Assembly: GCA_024734555.1 (NCBI GenBank)
Contig: JANPWX010000215.1
Location: 4,465,049-4,529,048 of the forward strand
DNA: 64,000 bases
Source: Trochalopteron elliotii
Taxonomy: Eukaryota; Chordata; Aves; Passeriformes; Leiothrichidae
Direction: 5' to 3'
Shown: piece by piece, positions 55,701-63,521 of the stretch
Position numbering within the stretch: the first letter of the stretch is position 1
How the letters are laid out: each line of letters begins with the position of its first letter
Notes under the pieces: generated by a model
Database searches by the model: none
What the model was told of the DNA's origin: nothing
Seen by the model: only the letters and a program-made list of their open reading frames with translations
Translations under genes and position numbers: made by a program

Positions 55701-57301
55701 TAGGGTATTCCTGTGCTGCATGGGGCTGAGTAAGCACTGCATAAGCAGAAGCCTGGTGTGACTAAGCAGATAGGATACTGCTGTCTGAGCCCACATTCAC
55801 ACAGCCAAACCAAAGTAGGGCAGCCTTGGTGGCTGGGTTTAGCACACTTACATCCCTGTCAGTGGTGAGAGGACAGATGTTGCTGTATAAGCCATGACTG
55901 ATATCTTTTTATACTTCTAGCTCCCATTGATTTCTACATTAAAAGACTACAGAATTAGAAAGGTCTATTGTGGTCATGCACCTTGACTTTCTGCCTATCT
56001 TGTAACTGTGGTAGGAGTATAGCCAGTGTAGTCTAAAATCACTTTCAGTAATGGAGAAGGACAGAAAGGCCTGTGATCATTTGGCTGCTTGTTTAGGATC
56101 AGTATTCCTTTATTAAGCAGGAGAAACCTTCCTAAGTACTTGATACTATGTTGAGAGCATTCCTAAAAAAATTAATGAGTGTGGTCATCTTATTAATGAA
56201 GATTATTGAAATAACCTGGTTCTGTCAAAAATAATCCTTGTGTGTACTCTTAAAAGTGTGTCAGCTTTGATTAAAAACATAATTCACATGGATATAGTCT
56301 TGTTGTTAAAAAGTTACAAGACTTGTGCACAGATAGTCAAATTTCAATGTTTGCATAGAAGGAAAAAATAAGAACTAATACCCAGCATAAGTTGATAGAT
56401 GAATGGATGAATAACTGTATAAGACATGTTCTTAAAGGCAAACCTTGAAGGAATGAGTACTTGCAATATAATCTACTCCTAAAGAGCTGATGGAAATGTT
56501 TAAAATACTTTGTTGTATTTTCTTTGCATGACTGAATGGAGTGTTTTGTAGATAAAGTCCATAGCATGACAGGAAGCATTACATTAGGTGATTAAAATAA
56601 TCCTATGAACAATTATGTTAAGACTGATGAAAGCCATTCATTGCTCTTACTTGGCATTGTCGATATGAAGACTGTCAAAAAGCCCACCCTGCAACATTTC
56701 AGCCAGTGGATTGCACACAGTATGCTTCAGCTTATGGATAGGACTGCATGTGCATTCCTGGAGGAACTGTTGTGTCTGGATCCCACTGCAGGCATGGAAA
56801 GACGTAAATAGGTTGCTTTTAAAATGTAACAGCTGGATGTGGCAATTAGGAGTTCTCAGACTGTACTTTCTAGAAATGGAAACTCTATTGCACTTTAGAT
56901 AATAGAATTATTTATTCACTTAGCCATAAGTAGGGCCCCCATTGACTTCAATATGGGTAAGATTCACTGATGATTCAGTCCCTATTTTAATGCAAATTAA
57001 ATTCTCATTTGTCATCATAAAATAATTAAAGCTAATCAATGTATTTTAAGATTATTTCATCCAATGCGTCTTTAGGAGGATTTTTAAATGCTTATAAATA
57101 AATTGGTTTCCTGTACTAACCATTTATATATTTTTTTCCTGCCAGTTCCAAAATGGATTCAATGGAGGAAATGTAAATGAATCATATCCCTCTCAGTTAG
57201 ATGTGATCAGTAATGCACAGACTGCCACACATCTTCAGCCTCTTCATCATCCAAAAGAACCCAGATCCTTCTCAGATTTGGCATCTAGTGGATTTATGTG
57301 A
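7523..57301 (+). CDS. AHR: Aryl hydrocarbon receptor (AHR1), exons 2-11, 5'-partial
   Basis: Ligand-activated bHLH-PAS transcription factor. It sits in the cytosol with HSP90, moves to the nucleus on binding dioxins, PAHs or tryptophan metabolites, pairs with ARNT and activates GCGTG-type response elements such as those of CYP1A genes. The coding sequence joins 7523-7710, 38091-38206, 41679-41768, 43570-43693, 47826-47956, 48821-49023, 50667-50776, 53106-53247, 54051-55308 and 57146-57301. Every junction is GT-AG and frame is kept throughout. The result is 839 residues, lacking only exon 1 (about 18 codons plus two bases of a split Thr codon). Order: bHLH (about 27-80), PAS-A (about 118-182), PAS-B (about 275-387), then acidic and Gln-rich transactivation regions to about 857. 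Residue numbers here assume 18 exon-1 codons. The ligand-pocket residues known from mammals (T289, H291, F295, P297, G321, Y322, F324, C333, F351, L353, A367, Q383) are all present. AHR identity is very secure; assignment to the avian AHR1 type rests on recalled similarity. Confidence 0.97.
10201..10238. repeat. (AT)n/(AC)n microsatellite
   Basis: Alternating AT and AC dinucleotides form a compound microsatellite in intron 2. It is likely length-polymorphic. Confidence 0.9.
24436..24480 (+). repeat. 21-bp direct repeat, two copies
   Basis: AATTGTTAAGCTAATATTTCT occurs, apart from its final base, as an exact match at 24436-24455 and 24460-24479, and the final T is also shared. A partial third copy (TAAGCTAATAT) follows near 24485. 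The 24-bp period suggests local tandem duplication. Confidence 0.85.
27713..27736. repeat. 24-bp perfect AT palindrome
   Basis: Each half is TAAAATTTTATA or its exact reverse complement, with no spacer. It consists only of A and T, so chance in an AT-rich intron is possible. Confidence 0.85.
27980..28006. repeat. 9-bp tandem repeat TTTTAAATA x3
   Basis: Three exact copies of TTTTAAATA run in tandem with partial units on both sides. The unit is nearly self-complementary, so this stretch could fold on either strand. Confidence 0.85.
35229..35246. repeat. (AT)9 microsatellite
   Basis: Nine uninterrupted AT units in intron 2. Confidence 0.9.
37984..38018. repeat. Inverted repeat, 15-bp arms, upstream of exon 3
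   Basis: The left arm TTTCTTACACAAAAT (37984-37998) and right arm ATTTTGTGTAAGAAA (38004-38018) are exact reverse complements, separated by five bases. The hairpin would end 72 bases before the exon 3 boundary, close to where the branch point and polypyrimidine tract lie. Confidence 0.9.
38091..38206 (+). CDS. AHR: AHR exon 3: bHLH to PAS-A linker
   Basis: The exon is 116 bp after a strong polypyrimidine acceptor ending TTTGTTCTAG, with donor GTATGT. It completes Val82 and adds 38 codons, residues 83-120. The first part ([17 protein letters not shown]) is the variable hydrophilic linker between the bHLH and PAS-A domains; the last part ([12 protein letters not shown]) begins PAS-A. A 15-bp-arm inverted repeat lies about 70 bp upstream, and mononucleotide runs follow about 160-250 bp downstream. 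Confidence 0.96.
38207..41678 (+). other. AHR: AHR intron 3
   Basis: The intron runs from GTATGT to TTCTTCCCCAG. Near its start it has a T16 run and a G11 run. Towards its 3' end (about 40960-41290) there is a patch with more GC and CpG and a 106-codon open frame on the minus strand. No recognised gene. Confidence 0.9.
38367..38460. repeat. T16 and G11 mononucleotide runs
   Basis: There are sixteen T at 38367-38382 and eleven G at 38450-38460, both within 260 bp downstream of exon 3. Both are prone to sequencing and replication slippage. Confidence 0.9.
41679..41768 (+). CDS. AHR: AHR exon 4: PAS-A N-terminal half
   Basis: The exon is 90 bp and exactly 30 codons, phase 0 at both ends (acceptor TTCCCCAG, donor GTAAGT). 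It encodes residues 121-150, ALNGFVLVV through IQDYLGFQQ, the beta-strand and helix core of PAS-A that mediates dimerisation with ARNT. Because the exon is symmetrical, skipping it would keep frame but remove the PAS-A core. Confidence 0.96.
41769..43569 (+). other. AHR: AHR intron 4
   Basis: The 1.8 kb between exons 4 and 5 runs from GTAAGT to TTTTGTTCCTAG. It is AT-rich; I see no repeat or gene in it. Confidence 0.9.
43570..43693 (+). CDS. AHR: AHR exon 5: PAS-A C-terminal half
   Basis: The exon is 124 bp, with acceptor TGTTCCTAG and donor GTGAAA. It encodes residues 151-191, starting [17 protein letters not shown] and continuing through the conserved [11 protein letters not shown], then entering the low-conservation linker ([11 protein letters not shown]). 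The last base starts a Gly codon completed by exon 6. Confidence 0.96.
43971..43994. repeat. 24-bp perfect palindrome in intron 5
   Basis: TTCTTAGACTGA is followed directly by its exact reverse complement. Unlike the AT palindrome in intron 2 it includes G and C, so it is less likely by chance. Confidence 0.9.
44801..44938 (+). mobile_element. CR1 LINE, 3'-end fragment
   Basis: The segment contains diagnostic bird CR1 3' strings: GGCTTTGAGCAACCTGGTCT, then GTGTCCCTG, GCAGGGAGGTTGGAATTAG, and the ending CCATTCTATGATTCAATGAT derived from the ATTCTATG octamer repeat. It is severely 5' truncated, as is usual for CR1, and its sense strand is the same as AHR. The left edge is estimated. Differences from the consensus as I recall it suggest an old copy. 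Its presence supports a bird (or other sauropsid) source. Confidence 0.85.
47826..47956 (+). CDS. AHR: AHR exon 6: inter-PAS region
   Basis: The exon is 131 bp, with acceptor TTTCCTGCAG and donor GTGAGT. It completes Gly192 and encodes residues 193-235, including [19 protein letters not shown] and [14 protein letters not shown], the conserved segment leading into PAS-B. The reading frame stays open into intron 6 as far as 48193, so intron retention would add about 79 unrelated residues before a stop. Confidence 0.96.
47957..48820 (+). other. AHR: AHR intron 6
   Basis: This is an 864-bp intron from GTGAGT to CCTCATCCTAAG. The exon 6 reading frame stays open into it as far as 48193. Nothing else was recognised. 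Confidence 0.9.
48821..49023 (+). CDS. AHR: AHR exon 7: start of PAS-B / HSP90-binding region
   Basis: The exon is 203 bp, with acceptor CCTCATCCTAAG and donor GTAGGT. It encodes residues 236-302 and two bases of Lys303. It contains the [11 protein letters not shown] motif, [14 protein letters not shown], and the first strands of PAS-B with pocket residues T289, H291, F295 and P297. In the known family these line the ligand cavity and overlap the HSP90 contact region. Antisense open frames over this exon are shadows. Confidence 0.96.
49024..50666 (+). other. AHR: AHR intron 7
   Basis: This 1.64 kb intron runs from GTAGGT to TTTTACCTTACAG. It is AT- and pyrimidine-rich, with short open frames only and no recognised element. 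Confidence 0.9.
50667..50776 (+). CDS. AHR: AHR exon 8: PAS-B core with Ile325
   Basis: The exon is 110 bp, with acceptor TTTTACCTTACAG and donor GTAAGT. It completes Lys303 and encodes 304-339, including [19 protein letters not shown] and [11 protein letters not shown], then one base of Met340. Pocket residues G321, Y322, F324 and C333 are present. Residue 325 (codon 50731-50733, ATT) is Ile and corresponds to chicken position 324, one of two sites that set avian dioxin sensitivity. The frame stays open into intron 8 to 50946. Confidence 0.96.
52079..52620. mobile_element. Avian LTR-type retroelement repeat (probable solo or partial LTR)
   Basis: The segment starts TGTAGTGGGATTACCCTGGC and later contains GGGTTGAGATAAGGAGAGAT, CACAGGCAAAACAGACTTCA and ACCTGCTCCAGCATGGGCTT. 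I recognise these as diverged versions of a repeat common in bird genomes whose TG-starting end and internal blocks fit an endogenous retrovirus LTR. No gag, pol or env reading frame accompanies it, so it looks like a solo or truncated LTR. Family, orientation and the right edge are uncertain, and no target-site duplication was found by eye. Confidence 0.55.
52110..52132. repeat. (CT)n simple repeat
   Basis: An almost uninterrupted CT tract near the left edge of the LTR-like repeat. Confidence 0.85.
53106..53247 (+). CDS. AHR: AHR exon 9: PAS-B end with Ala381
   Basis: The exon is 142 bp, with acceptor TTCCTCTGTAG and donor GTAAGT. It completes Met340 and encodes 341-386, including [19 protein letters not shown] and [12 protein letters not shown], then two bases of Thr387. 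F351, L353, A367 and Q383 of the ligand pocket are present. Residue 381 (codon 53228-53230, GCC) is Ala. It corresponds to human Val381, the residue of the mouse responsiveness polymorphism (position 375) and chicken position 380. Confidence 0.96.
53248..54050 (+). other. AHR: AHR intron 9
   Basis: This 803-bp intron runs from GTAAGT to TTATTTGCAG. No gene or repeat was recognised. Confidence 0.9.
54051..55308 (+). CDS. AHR: AHR exon 10: transactivation domain
   Basis: The exon is 1258 bp, with acceptor TTATTTGCAG and donor GTATGG. It encodes residues 388-806. [19 protein letters not shown] and TGEAVLYE close the PAS region. An acidic and Ser-rich segment follows, containing [17 protein letters not shown] (about 535-551) and [13 protein letters not shown]. 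Next is a His/Gln-rich tract (about 610-640) with interrupted CAG/CAA codons, then the conserved [13 protein letters not shown]. The last third, rich in Ser, Gln, Pro and Met, includes [11 protein letters not shown] and [14 protein letters not shown]. The known family recruits coactivators through these acidic and Gln-rich subdomains. Retention of intron 10 would add only Val-Trp before a stop at 55315. Confidence 0.97.
55309..57145 (+). other. AHR: AHR intron 10
   Basis: This 1.84 kb intron runs from GTATGG to TTTTTTTCCTGCCAG. A near-palindrome of AATTTG/CAAATT type lies at about 55645-55668. No gene was recognised. Confidence 0.9.
57146..57301 (+). CDS. AHR: AHR exon 11: C-terminus and stop codon
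   Basis: The coding part of the last exon starts phase 0 after acceptor TTTTTCCTGCCAG. It encodes the final 51 residues, [15 protein letters not shown] through [15 protein letters not shown] to the end SSGFM, with TGA at 57299-57301. The ending resembles human AHR (LTSSGFL), which supports the chosen exon and stop. Confidence 0.96.
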   Translation, partial: FQNGFNGGNVNESYPSQLDVISNAQTATHLQPLHHPKEPRSFSDLASSGFM

Positions 57302-58822
57302 TTCAGATCTAGAGCTCCATCTGTGGTTTTGTCTGGGTGTCAGGTTGCTCTGAGGAAAAGCTTGATAAGTCTCTCTTTGAGCGTCAGACTTTACCAGCTG
57401 AATTACATTTTGAGAATATGAGGTTGGTTGCACTATATACGGGTGGACGTGTAATTCAAGACCTGGCTCTTTAGAACGACAGGTGGAATGAAATCCTCCG
57501 ATTAAAAGTATGCATGTGCTGTTTTCCATCAGGCTGACTGTGTCCTTGCAGTATGGGTTGCATACATACTACAGACTATGTCATGCTATACAACATAAGA
57601 TAAGGCAAATGGTTTTGTTGATTAGAAAATAATTGGGCACTTTACAAATAGCATTGATGGCACAAGGAAGGTGATTTCACACGTGGATTATTTCCAGACT
57701 TTATTTTTAAAGAAACTATTAAAAAGCTCTAAATTCTTGAGACTCAAAAGCACTTAATTTTAATGCATACTAATCTCTGTAATCACTTATTTTATATTTG
57801 AATCCTTTTGGTTTAAGTCTCCATTTCTAGCACTTTAATAGAAGGCTTAATACAAGGATATGATATGCAACTTCAGGTTTTCTATGAAACAGACCCCTTG
57901 CATTCCTCCTTTTCATGTCAACCTTAAGTGCCTCACAATTTAGCTACCTTGTTTCTGATGGGAGTTTATTTTAGCAAAACTCACTATAAATGTCATCTCT
58001 AGTATGTGAACTTTCAGCTAACAGTGCTACTGGCTGTGTCCTTTTTTCTTTCCCTCTAACAATTATTTGTTTAGAGAGTGACTTAATTCATCTGTGGATT
58101 TGTTACACTGTTATCAGGAGTTGTTAATGTTCTGAGTTTAGTTCAGCTAAAGAATTGGGGTTTATTCTATACTGCTTTTCTGCTTTCTTCAGGTAATACA
58201 GGGTATATTAAAAAAATCAGATTTTGCTGAGGGGGAGGAGCAGATCCTCAGGATTAGTTTTAGATTATTAATGCTGAAAAACATGTGCCTTATCTTGTGT
58301 TAAAACGCTCATAATGTTCTTTAGAAATAATACAAGGCTGCTCTATGCAAATATTTTCATTAAAATGGATATTGAAAAGGATTGCATTTTCAATGAAAGG
58401 GGTAAAGGAGTCTCAATAATGATTGGCATTGACATTATTTTGACAGCAATTTTCAATGTTAATAATGGGGAAAGGGTCAATTTGGTTTCAGTTTTATCCC
58501 TGGCAAATTGCACTGCAAAGAACAGAGACATTATTCTTCTTGTGTATGTTGATCCATTTGGAAAGCTTTGTGCAAAATATGAAATTGGGGAAAGAAAAAA
58601 AATCATTAGAGATATTCTCCTTGCAATAGGTTTTATTTGCAGGAAAAAACTCAAACTAAACATATCCACTAAACATTCTGGGGTTTTGTTTTGCTTTTAT
58701 CTGAGGACTGTAAAATTGCAAACACCAATGTTTGGTGCAAAATAATAATCTACATGAAAAATACAGAAATGTGTATATGTTCAAAATATTTCATACTCTT
58801 GTGTGTTGTATAGTTCATATAT

Positions 58823-58828
58823 AATAAA
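58823..58828 (+). promoter_or_regulatory. Candidate proximal poly(A) signal AATAAA
   Basis: A canonical hexamer in the 3' UTR. Use here would give a 3' UTR of about 1.55 kb. Confidence 0.4.
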
Positions 58829-58997
58829 ATGTCTTTGTAAAATATTTTAAACAGTTAATTTTAAAGTATTATGTCATTATATGTTAAGAACAATTTTATT
58901 ACATTTGTTATATATAATGTAAAATGGCAGTTTAGCCAGTTTGTTTGAAACAGGCAAAAGTAAATTGGCTCCCTCCAGATAGTTGTTAATATTGTTT

Positions 58998-59003
58998 AAT
59001 AAA
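58998..59003 (+). promoter_or_regulatory. Candidate internal poly(A) signal AATAAA
   Basis: A canonical hexamer about 1.7 kb after the stop codon; it may be an alternative site. Confidence 0.4.
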
Positions 59004-59958
59004 GGACAATCACTTAAAATCAGAATCCTTTCATAGCTAAAACATGCTTTCTTTGAAGAAGAGCATATTTTCTTCCATTCTGTGTGATGTGATACATTAG
59101 GCCAAACTTCTAAGTCAGTTACAACTTTTCAGAATAATAAGTTCAGCAGTTCTTTTAAGTGAAATTAGCAAGTATGAAAGGGACATTAAGGAAGCAATTG
59201 CTATTCAGGAAAAGCCCATAAAGACATTGTGGGTTTTATTATAAGGTTACTTTTTTTTTCTTTTTTCCATGTTTCAGATTTTGTTTTCAGCACAAGACAA
59301 TAGTAACAAATTCACTTACTATCATTTGAATTAATCTTTGTTTCTGTCTATTTGTTTATTGAAGGTGATGTTTTAAGCCAATATCTGAAACGTCTTCCAT
59401 ATCTAGCTAGTGTGTCATGTTTGCATTTGAACTGGAAAATTTGAAAAAATGCTGTAAAACCAGAAGGTTGAAAGGGATAATGTATGTGTTCCATCTTACA
59501 AACCATAATATATCCTGTTTATGAATTTAGTTAAACCAAATACATGTTGTCCTATCACTAAGTGCCAAGGGTGCAGTACTACAACTGTGCTGCCCTACTT
59601 AATGTAAACAAGTTAGTTGTTTATATGCATATCAGCGTATTTTGTGCATTATCTTACGCGTACAACGTTGACTGTATTAGTGCACTCTTGATCGGCACCA
59701 AACTGTACCTACAGTGCACAGATGTTTCTGAATTGGATCTCTAGTAGCCCTTCAGGTCTGTTATAAGTAAGATTATAACCCAGTGTTAGTCAGTATTACT
59801 GTCCATTTTTGTACAAGTTTTCTTACCTTGTTTTCCTTTCCGGTTCTCCCTCCTTCGCTATGCCTGCACATACCATGCAATACACCTCTTGCGTTAAGGT
59901 ATGGTTCTGTAGCGCTCTTGCTCATCTCCACTAAAGTTTGTAAGACATAATACATGGT

Positions 59959-59964
59959 AATAAA
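59959..59964 (+). promoter_or_regulatory. Candidate poly(A) signal AATAAA
   Basis: A canonical hexamer about 280 bp before the distal one. Confidence 0.35.
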
Positions 59965-60241
59965 ATATTCACTTGAATGTAGCTGAAATGTATGTTCTTT
60001 TACTTCAAAAATGTTTGATTTCAGCAATATACAAAAAAAAAATACGTTATCATATGGTTACTAATATCTTTTGAGAGCTTGTCATCTAAAATAGTTTACA
60101 AAACTTGTTATTTACGTCACTGTGGACTTTGCACTTCTCTGAATATTAGATGCAAATACAATGTATATAATTTAGAGTGGTGAACAAATGTGTATTTGTC
60201 CATGGAATAGTATTTTATACTTGCATGAAAATGAGTTTATA

Positions 60242-60247
60242 AATAAA
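60242..60247 (+). promoter_or_regulatory. Probable distal AHR poly(A) signal AATAAA
   Basis: The hexamer is followed by TTTG/TTGG-containing sequence consistent with a downstream element. Cleavage would fall around 60257-60280. Pumilio-type TGTATATA (60162-60169) and TGTAAATA (60251-60258) motifs flank it. Confidence 0.6.
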
Positions 60248-60270
60248 GTTTGTAAATAGCAAGCCACAAT

Positions 60271-63018
60271 TAGTAGTTGGAAGGCTCTTATATTCATTTC
60301 TTAGTCACAGTAAATTCACAGTTGAACAGTACAGAGGCATAAACAGATTTCTGCATTGATGCTGCTGAAAAGAACCATGTTCTCTTTTGTGATCTGTAGC
60401 TGGCCATTGCTACTTACATTATATTGGTATTTACTGTTTATTACTAGTTCATAGAGACATTAAGAAAGCAATTAGTTTATTTCTAATAATATTTGCTAAT
60501 ATTACTATTTCCTGTGTGCTCTGTTGGCTTTGCATGATAATCTTTTAAATTATAATGCTAAATCAACTGTTTCATTGTAATTCCCTATGCAGTTTACCAG
60601 ATTTACAATAGTTCTTCTGTTTAGTGCCATGATGGACAATAATTTAATTGTCTGGAACTACACCATTGTCCTGTAAAATATATTAAGACAAATGTCTTAT
60701 CTGGAATCAATACTAGGCTATGAACTCTGTATGCCAGTCCTATTGTTTACTCTCCTTGCTCTGCACAAAAGACATGCTAAGGTACAAGTATAATTCAACA
60801 GGACTGCAAATCTATAATGTAACCTCTGGAAATAATCAAGCAATAATATAAGAAACACTGGTCATCCTTTTCTTTGTAGTCTCTTGCATTTGTTAAAAGT
60901 ACACCTTCAAGCCACATATCAACCTATTCCCAGAAGCATAGGACCTTACTGTCCAGTTTTGTTTGACGGAAGGAGATACTTTCTTCTGGAGAAAGAAGTT
61001 TTCTTTATGATTTATGAAGTTTTTTCTTCTTTGCCCTAATTCAGCATGAAAGTTAACAACCATGGTGATACCAAACCAGCAGTAGGGCACTGCATCAAAA
61101 GCTCAGGCAATTTGTTGGTAGATGTCATCATCTTACTCAAGACTCTGTCAGAGGGAAGCTTTTCCAAATAGCTCTTTTGGAGATCTTCCTAGTGAGGAAC
61201 CATGTCTTCCACTCACACACTTAAACTGAGAGCTGTTTTATTCTCAGGTGAATTTATCTGAGAACTGAATTTTTAAGTAGAGTTACTTCTACTATCTAGA
61301 GTAAGAGCCTGATTCTACTTCTAATATTTTTATTGTGTCATTGATTAATTTAGCAAATTATCTTCCTGCCTTCTTTCTTCTCTGCCCAGGCATCCTTCCC
61401 TACTAGCTGTCACTTGTACTTCTAACTAAGTAATACAAGATCAAAACATCTTTAGACATCCAAAATATAAGTTGACATCTTAAACTAAAAGTTAAATTCC
61501 CCGCATTGTATACTTTGCACAATCTAAACACGTAATTTCCAGCATGGGGCACTGTTCAGTTTCACCCATTTCATTCCTGTTCCCTCCGGGAAACGATGCT
61601 CTCTTTGATTGCTTATCAATAAATCTGAGCCAGGTCTACAGAGGGACATCTGTTCTTTCACTCTAGCAAGTTCTGGTGCATTGATTTCTCTGGTGAACCC
61701 ATGTTCTATAAATCCTCTTCTCTCTTGAAGTTTGTCTTCCTGACAAGTGAAGAAATATAGTATTAAGGCATCAGTATCTAAGAGAAAAAAAAATTCAAAG
61801 ATTCAAACAAATATGTGAAATCAAAGATCAGTCTTATGATGAGATAATGAGTTTTCTTCTTAATAAGCTGACTTTTCAATGTCCAACACACAATATTAGT
61901 ATTAAATAAGGCTACATACACTTAGTCTCCTTTGAGAAAAGGAGAGGTCCCTCAGCCTTAAATTTTTTTATGATTTATGCTGAAGCTAACAGGCTCTTAT
62001 CTTCTCTTGAATTTGGCCTGGATGCAAATAAAAGTATAAGCAACGCTGCTCATAACTTTTATTAATTACTAAATTAACTTCAAAATTAATAACTTCAACA
62101 GATATTTTAATACATTTTGAAGGTTGTATATGATCCTAATCATCTGGATGTCTGAAATTTATAAAAATAAGTTTGAAAAATTTCATTATTAAAAAAATAA
62201 ATTATAAAAACAGTAGAGGATGCTTGAGGGATGTTTGGACTAATTGGAATCCTTCATACTGCATAACAGGAATAGTAATAATAATAAATGTAAAAGTTCC
62301 TCCTATTCTTACAGAATGAAAATTTTTGATCAAATTTTCTCTTTTTTGCTGGTTATAGACAGACTTCCCACAACACAGTGTAGTGGGCACCTGTTCGTAC
62401 ATGGTATTAACTAGAAGAACTCAACTCCTTGTTAGTAAAAGAGCTAAATTCGAGGAAACTATGAAATTAATTTGGGATACTTGTCAGTAAAGTTTTGAGG
62501 GGGAGATGTAGGAAGATAAAGGATGGTGTCGCTCTCCGTGGACTTGAAAGATGTTTGAAGGTATTTGTATTATTTTGTAGTTTCTAAATAATAATCTGCA
62601 CTTTTTTTTTTAAGAGCAAAATTTAAATCATGAGAGTCCTTACTTGGCTGCCTTGATTATTCCATAACTGCTCGGATTCTGGCAATACCGAGCTACTTGG
62701 CTAGTAGTTGCATGTCAGGTGTTTCCTGTATCTCTGTGGGGCCTAAACCAGTAAGTGTTTTCAGAACATACCGAGAAAATTTGTCCAACAGAAAGCAGCC
62801 AAAAAGTCTGTCAAAAGGAGCTAATGTGCAAGCAAAACAAGTTAGCTCCGTCCTCTACCTTGTTTGGCGTTTCTATGTGAAAGAAATGGTCTCCATAGTG
62901 GTTCGTAGGATATCCTGAAATGAAAAAGTGTCTCCTTTTAATTCATTCCACTTGGAACAAATAGTTCATGAATGACAGAGAGAGTGAGAGTGCAAGGATG
63001 TGTCCTTTGGTCTAGGAT
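60271..63018. other. Intergenic AT-rich sequence downstream of AHR
   Basis: I see no gene, RNA or recognised repeat here. Open frames are below 75 codons. If the minus-strand open segments at 63019-63521 belong to a gene, part of this stretch would be its 3' UTR; the nearest AATAAA I noticed on that strand is at 62058-62063. Confidence 0.6.
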
Positions 63019-63137
63019 CTAGGACGTCCATTTAATACAATTGGATTCTTCAGGAGGAGGTGCTGGATTCCCAGGACAGTCTATGACCCAGCAATTAGGA
63101 CATTCATTCAGCTCTTCATCAGCATCTTTTTCATGCT
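63019..63137 (-). CDS. Putative last coding exon of an unidentified gene (or decayed copy)
   Basis: Read on the minus strand, this segment follows a strong acceptor-like stretch (TTTTTCCCCTCAAG) and encodes about 39 residues. They include HEKDADEELNECPNCWVIDC and GNPAPPPEE, then NCIKWTS and a TAG at 63019-63021. The density of Cys, Trp, Pro and Glu is unlike random AT-rich sequence. I do not recognise the protein family. Joining it to the segment at 63218-63519 through an 80-bp GT-AG gap keeps frame, though that donor (GAAG/GTCATG) is weak. It could equally be a pseudogene fragment. The gene would converge on AHR. Confidence 0.35.
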
Positions 63138-63217
63138 CTTGAGGGGAAAAATGTAATCAATTTTGGATCGAGGTTTAGACGTAAAAGCCTGCAAACAAAA
63201 TTAAAAACTAGCATGAC

Positions 63218-63519
63218 CTTCATACTTGGTTTTACATCTGCAGTAGATGAAGGATCTCTGCAGCTGAAGTATGTTACAAATGGCCTCATTGGAGAGTTTA
63301 TTCTCTTTGATTTTAGCTGTCCGTACTGACGTATATACATGTTTTTTAAACCACAAATATTGAAAGTTCTCATTAACATTATGTTCATAAGTGTATCTCA
63401 GGTGTTTTTCTACAGAAGGTTCAAGTTGCCCTTCCAAGTTACAAATTAAACTGTAAACTAAGTGCAGAATGACTTCCTGCCAGTAGAGCTCCATATACAA
63501 TGCCAAAACCTGGTCAGGA
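63218..63519 (-). CDS. Putative penultimate coding exon of the same unidentified gene
   Basis: About 100 codons are open on the minus strand, from after an in-frame TGA (63522-63524) to the possible donor at 63217. The translation begins PDQVLALYMELYWQEVILHL and includes NLEGQLEPSVEKHLRYTYEH and LSNEAICNILQLQRSF, which looks protein-like (balanced charges, amphipathic helices, Trp and Tyr). There is no obvious initiator; an AG just before 63519 could serve as an acceptor. Family not recognised. Alternatives are a processed or transposon-derived remnant, or chance. Confidence 0.3.
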
Positions 63520-63521
63520 CT

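Larger units (their letters stand above)
57302..60270 (+). other. AHR: AHR 3' UTR, about 3 kb
   Basis: This is AT-rich sequence downstream of the stop codon, with many ATTTA pentamers and several AATAAA hexamers, ending at the most distal clear signal near 60242. The length is similar to the long 3' UTR of mammalian AHR as I recall it. A 143-codon open frame at 58314-58745 lies inside it, with an overlapping antisense frame; neither looks like a protein family member. Confidence 0.7.

Noticed and set aside
58314..58745. 143-codon open frame in the AHR 3' UTR, with an overlapping antisense frame of 108 codons
   Set aside because: Both strands are open in the same AT-rich stretch, the residues are Ile/Lys/Asn-biased, and no family was recognised; most likely chance.
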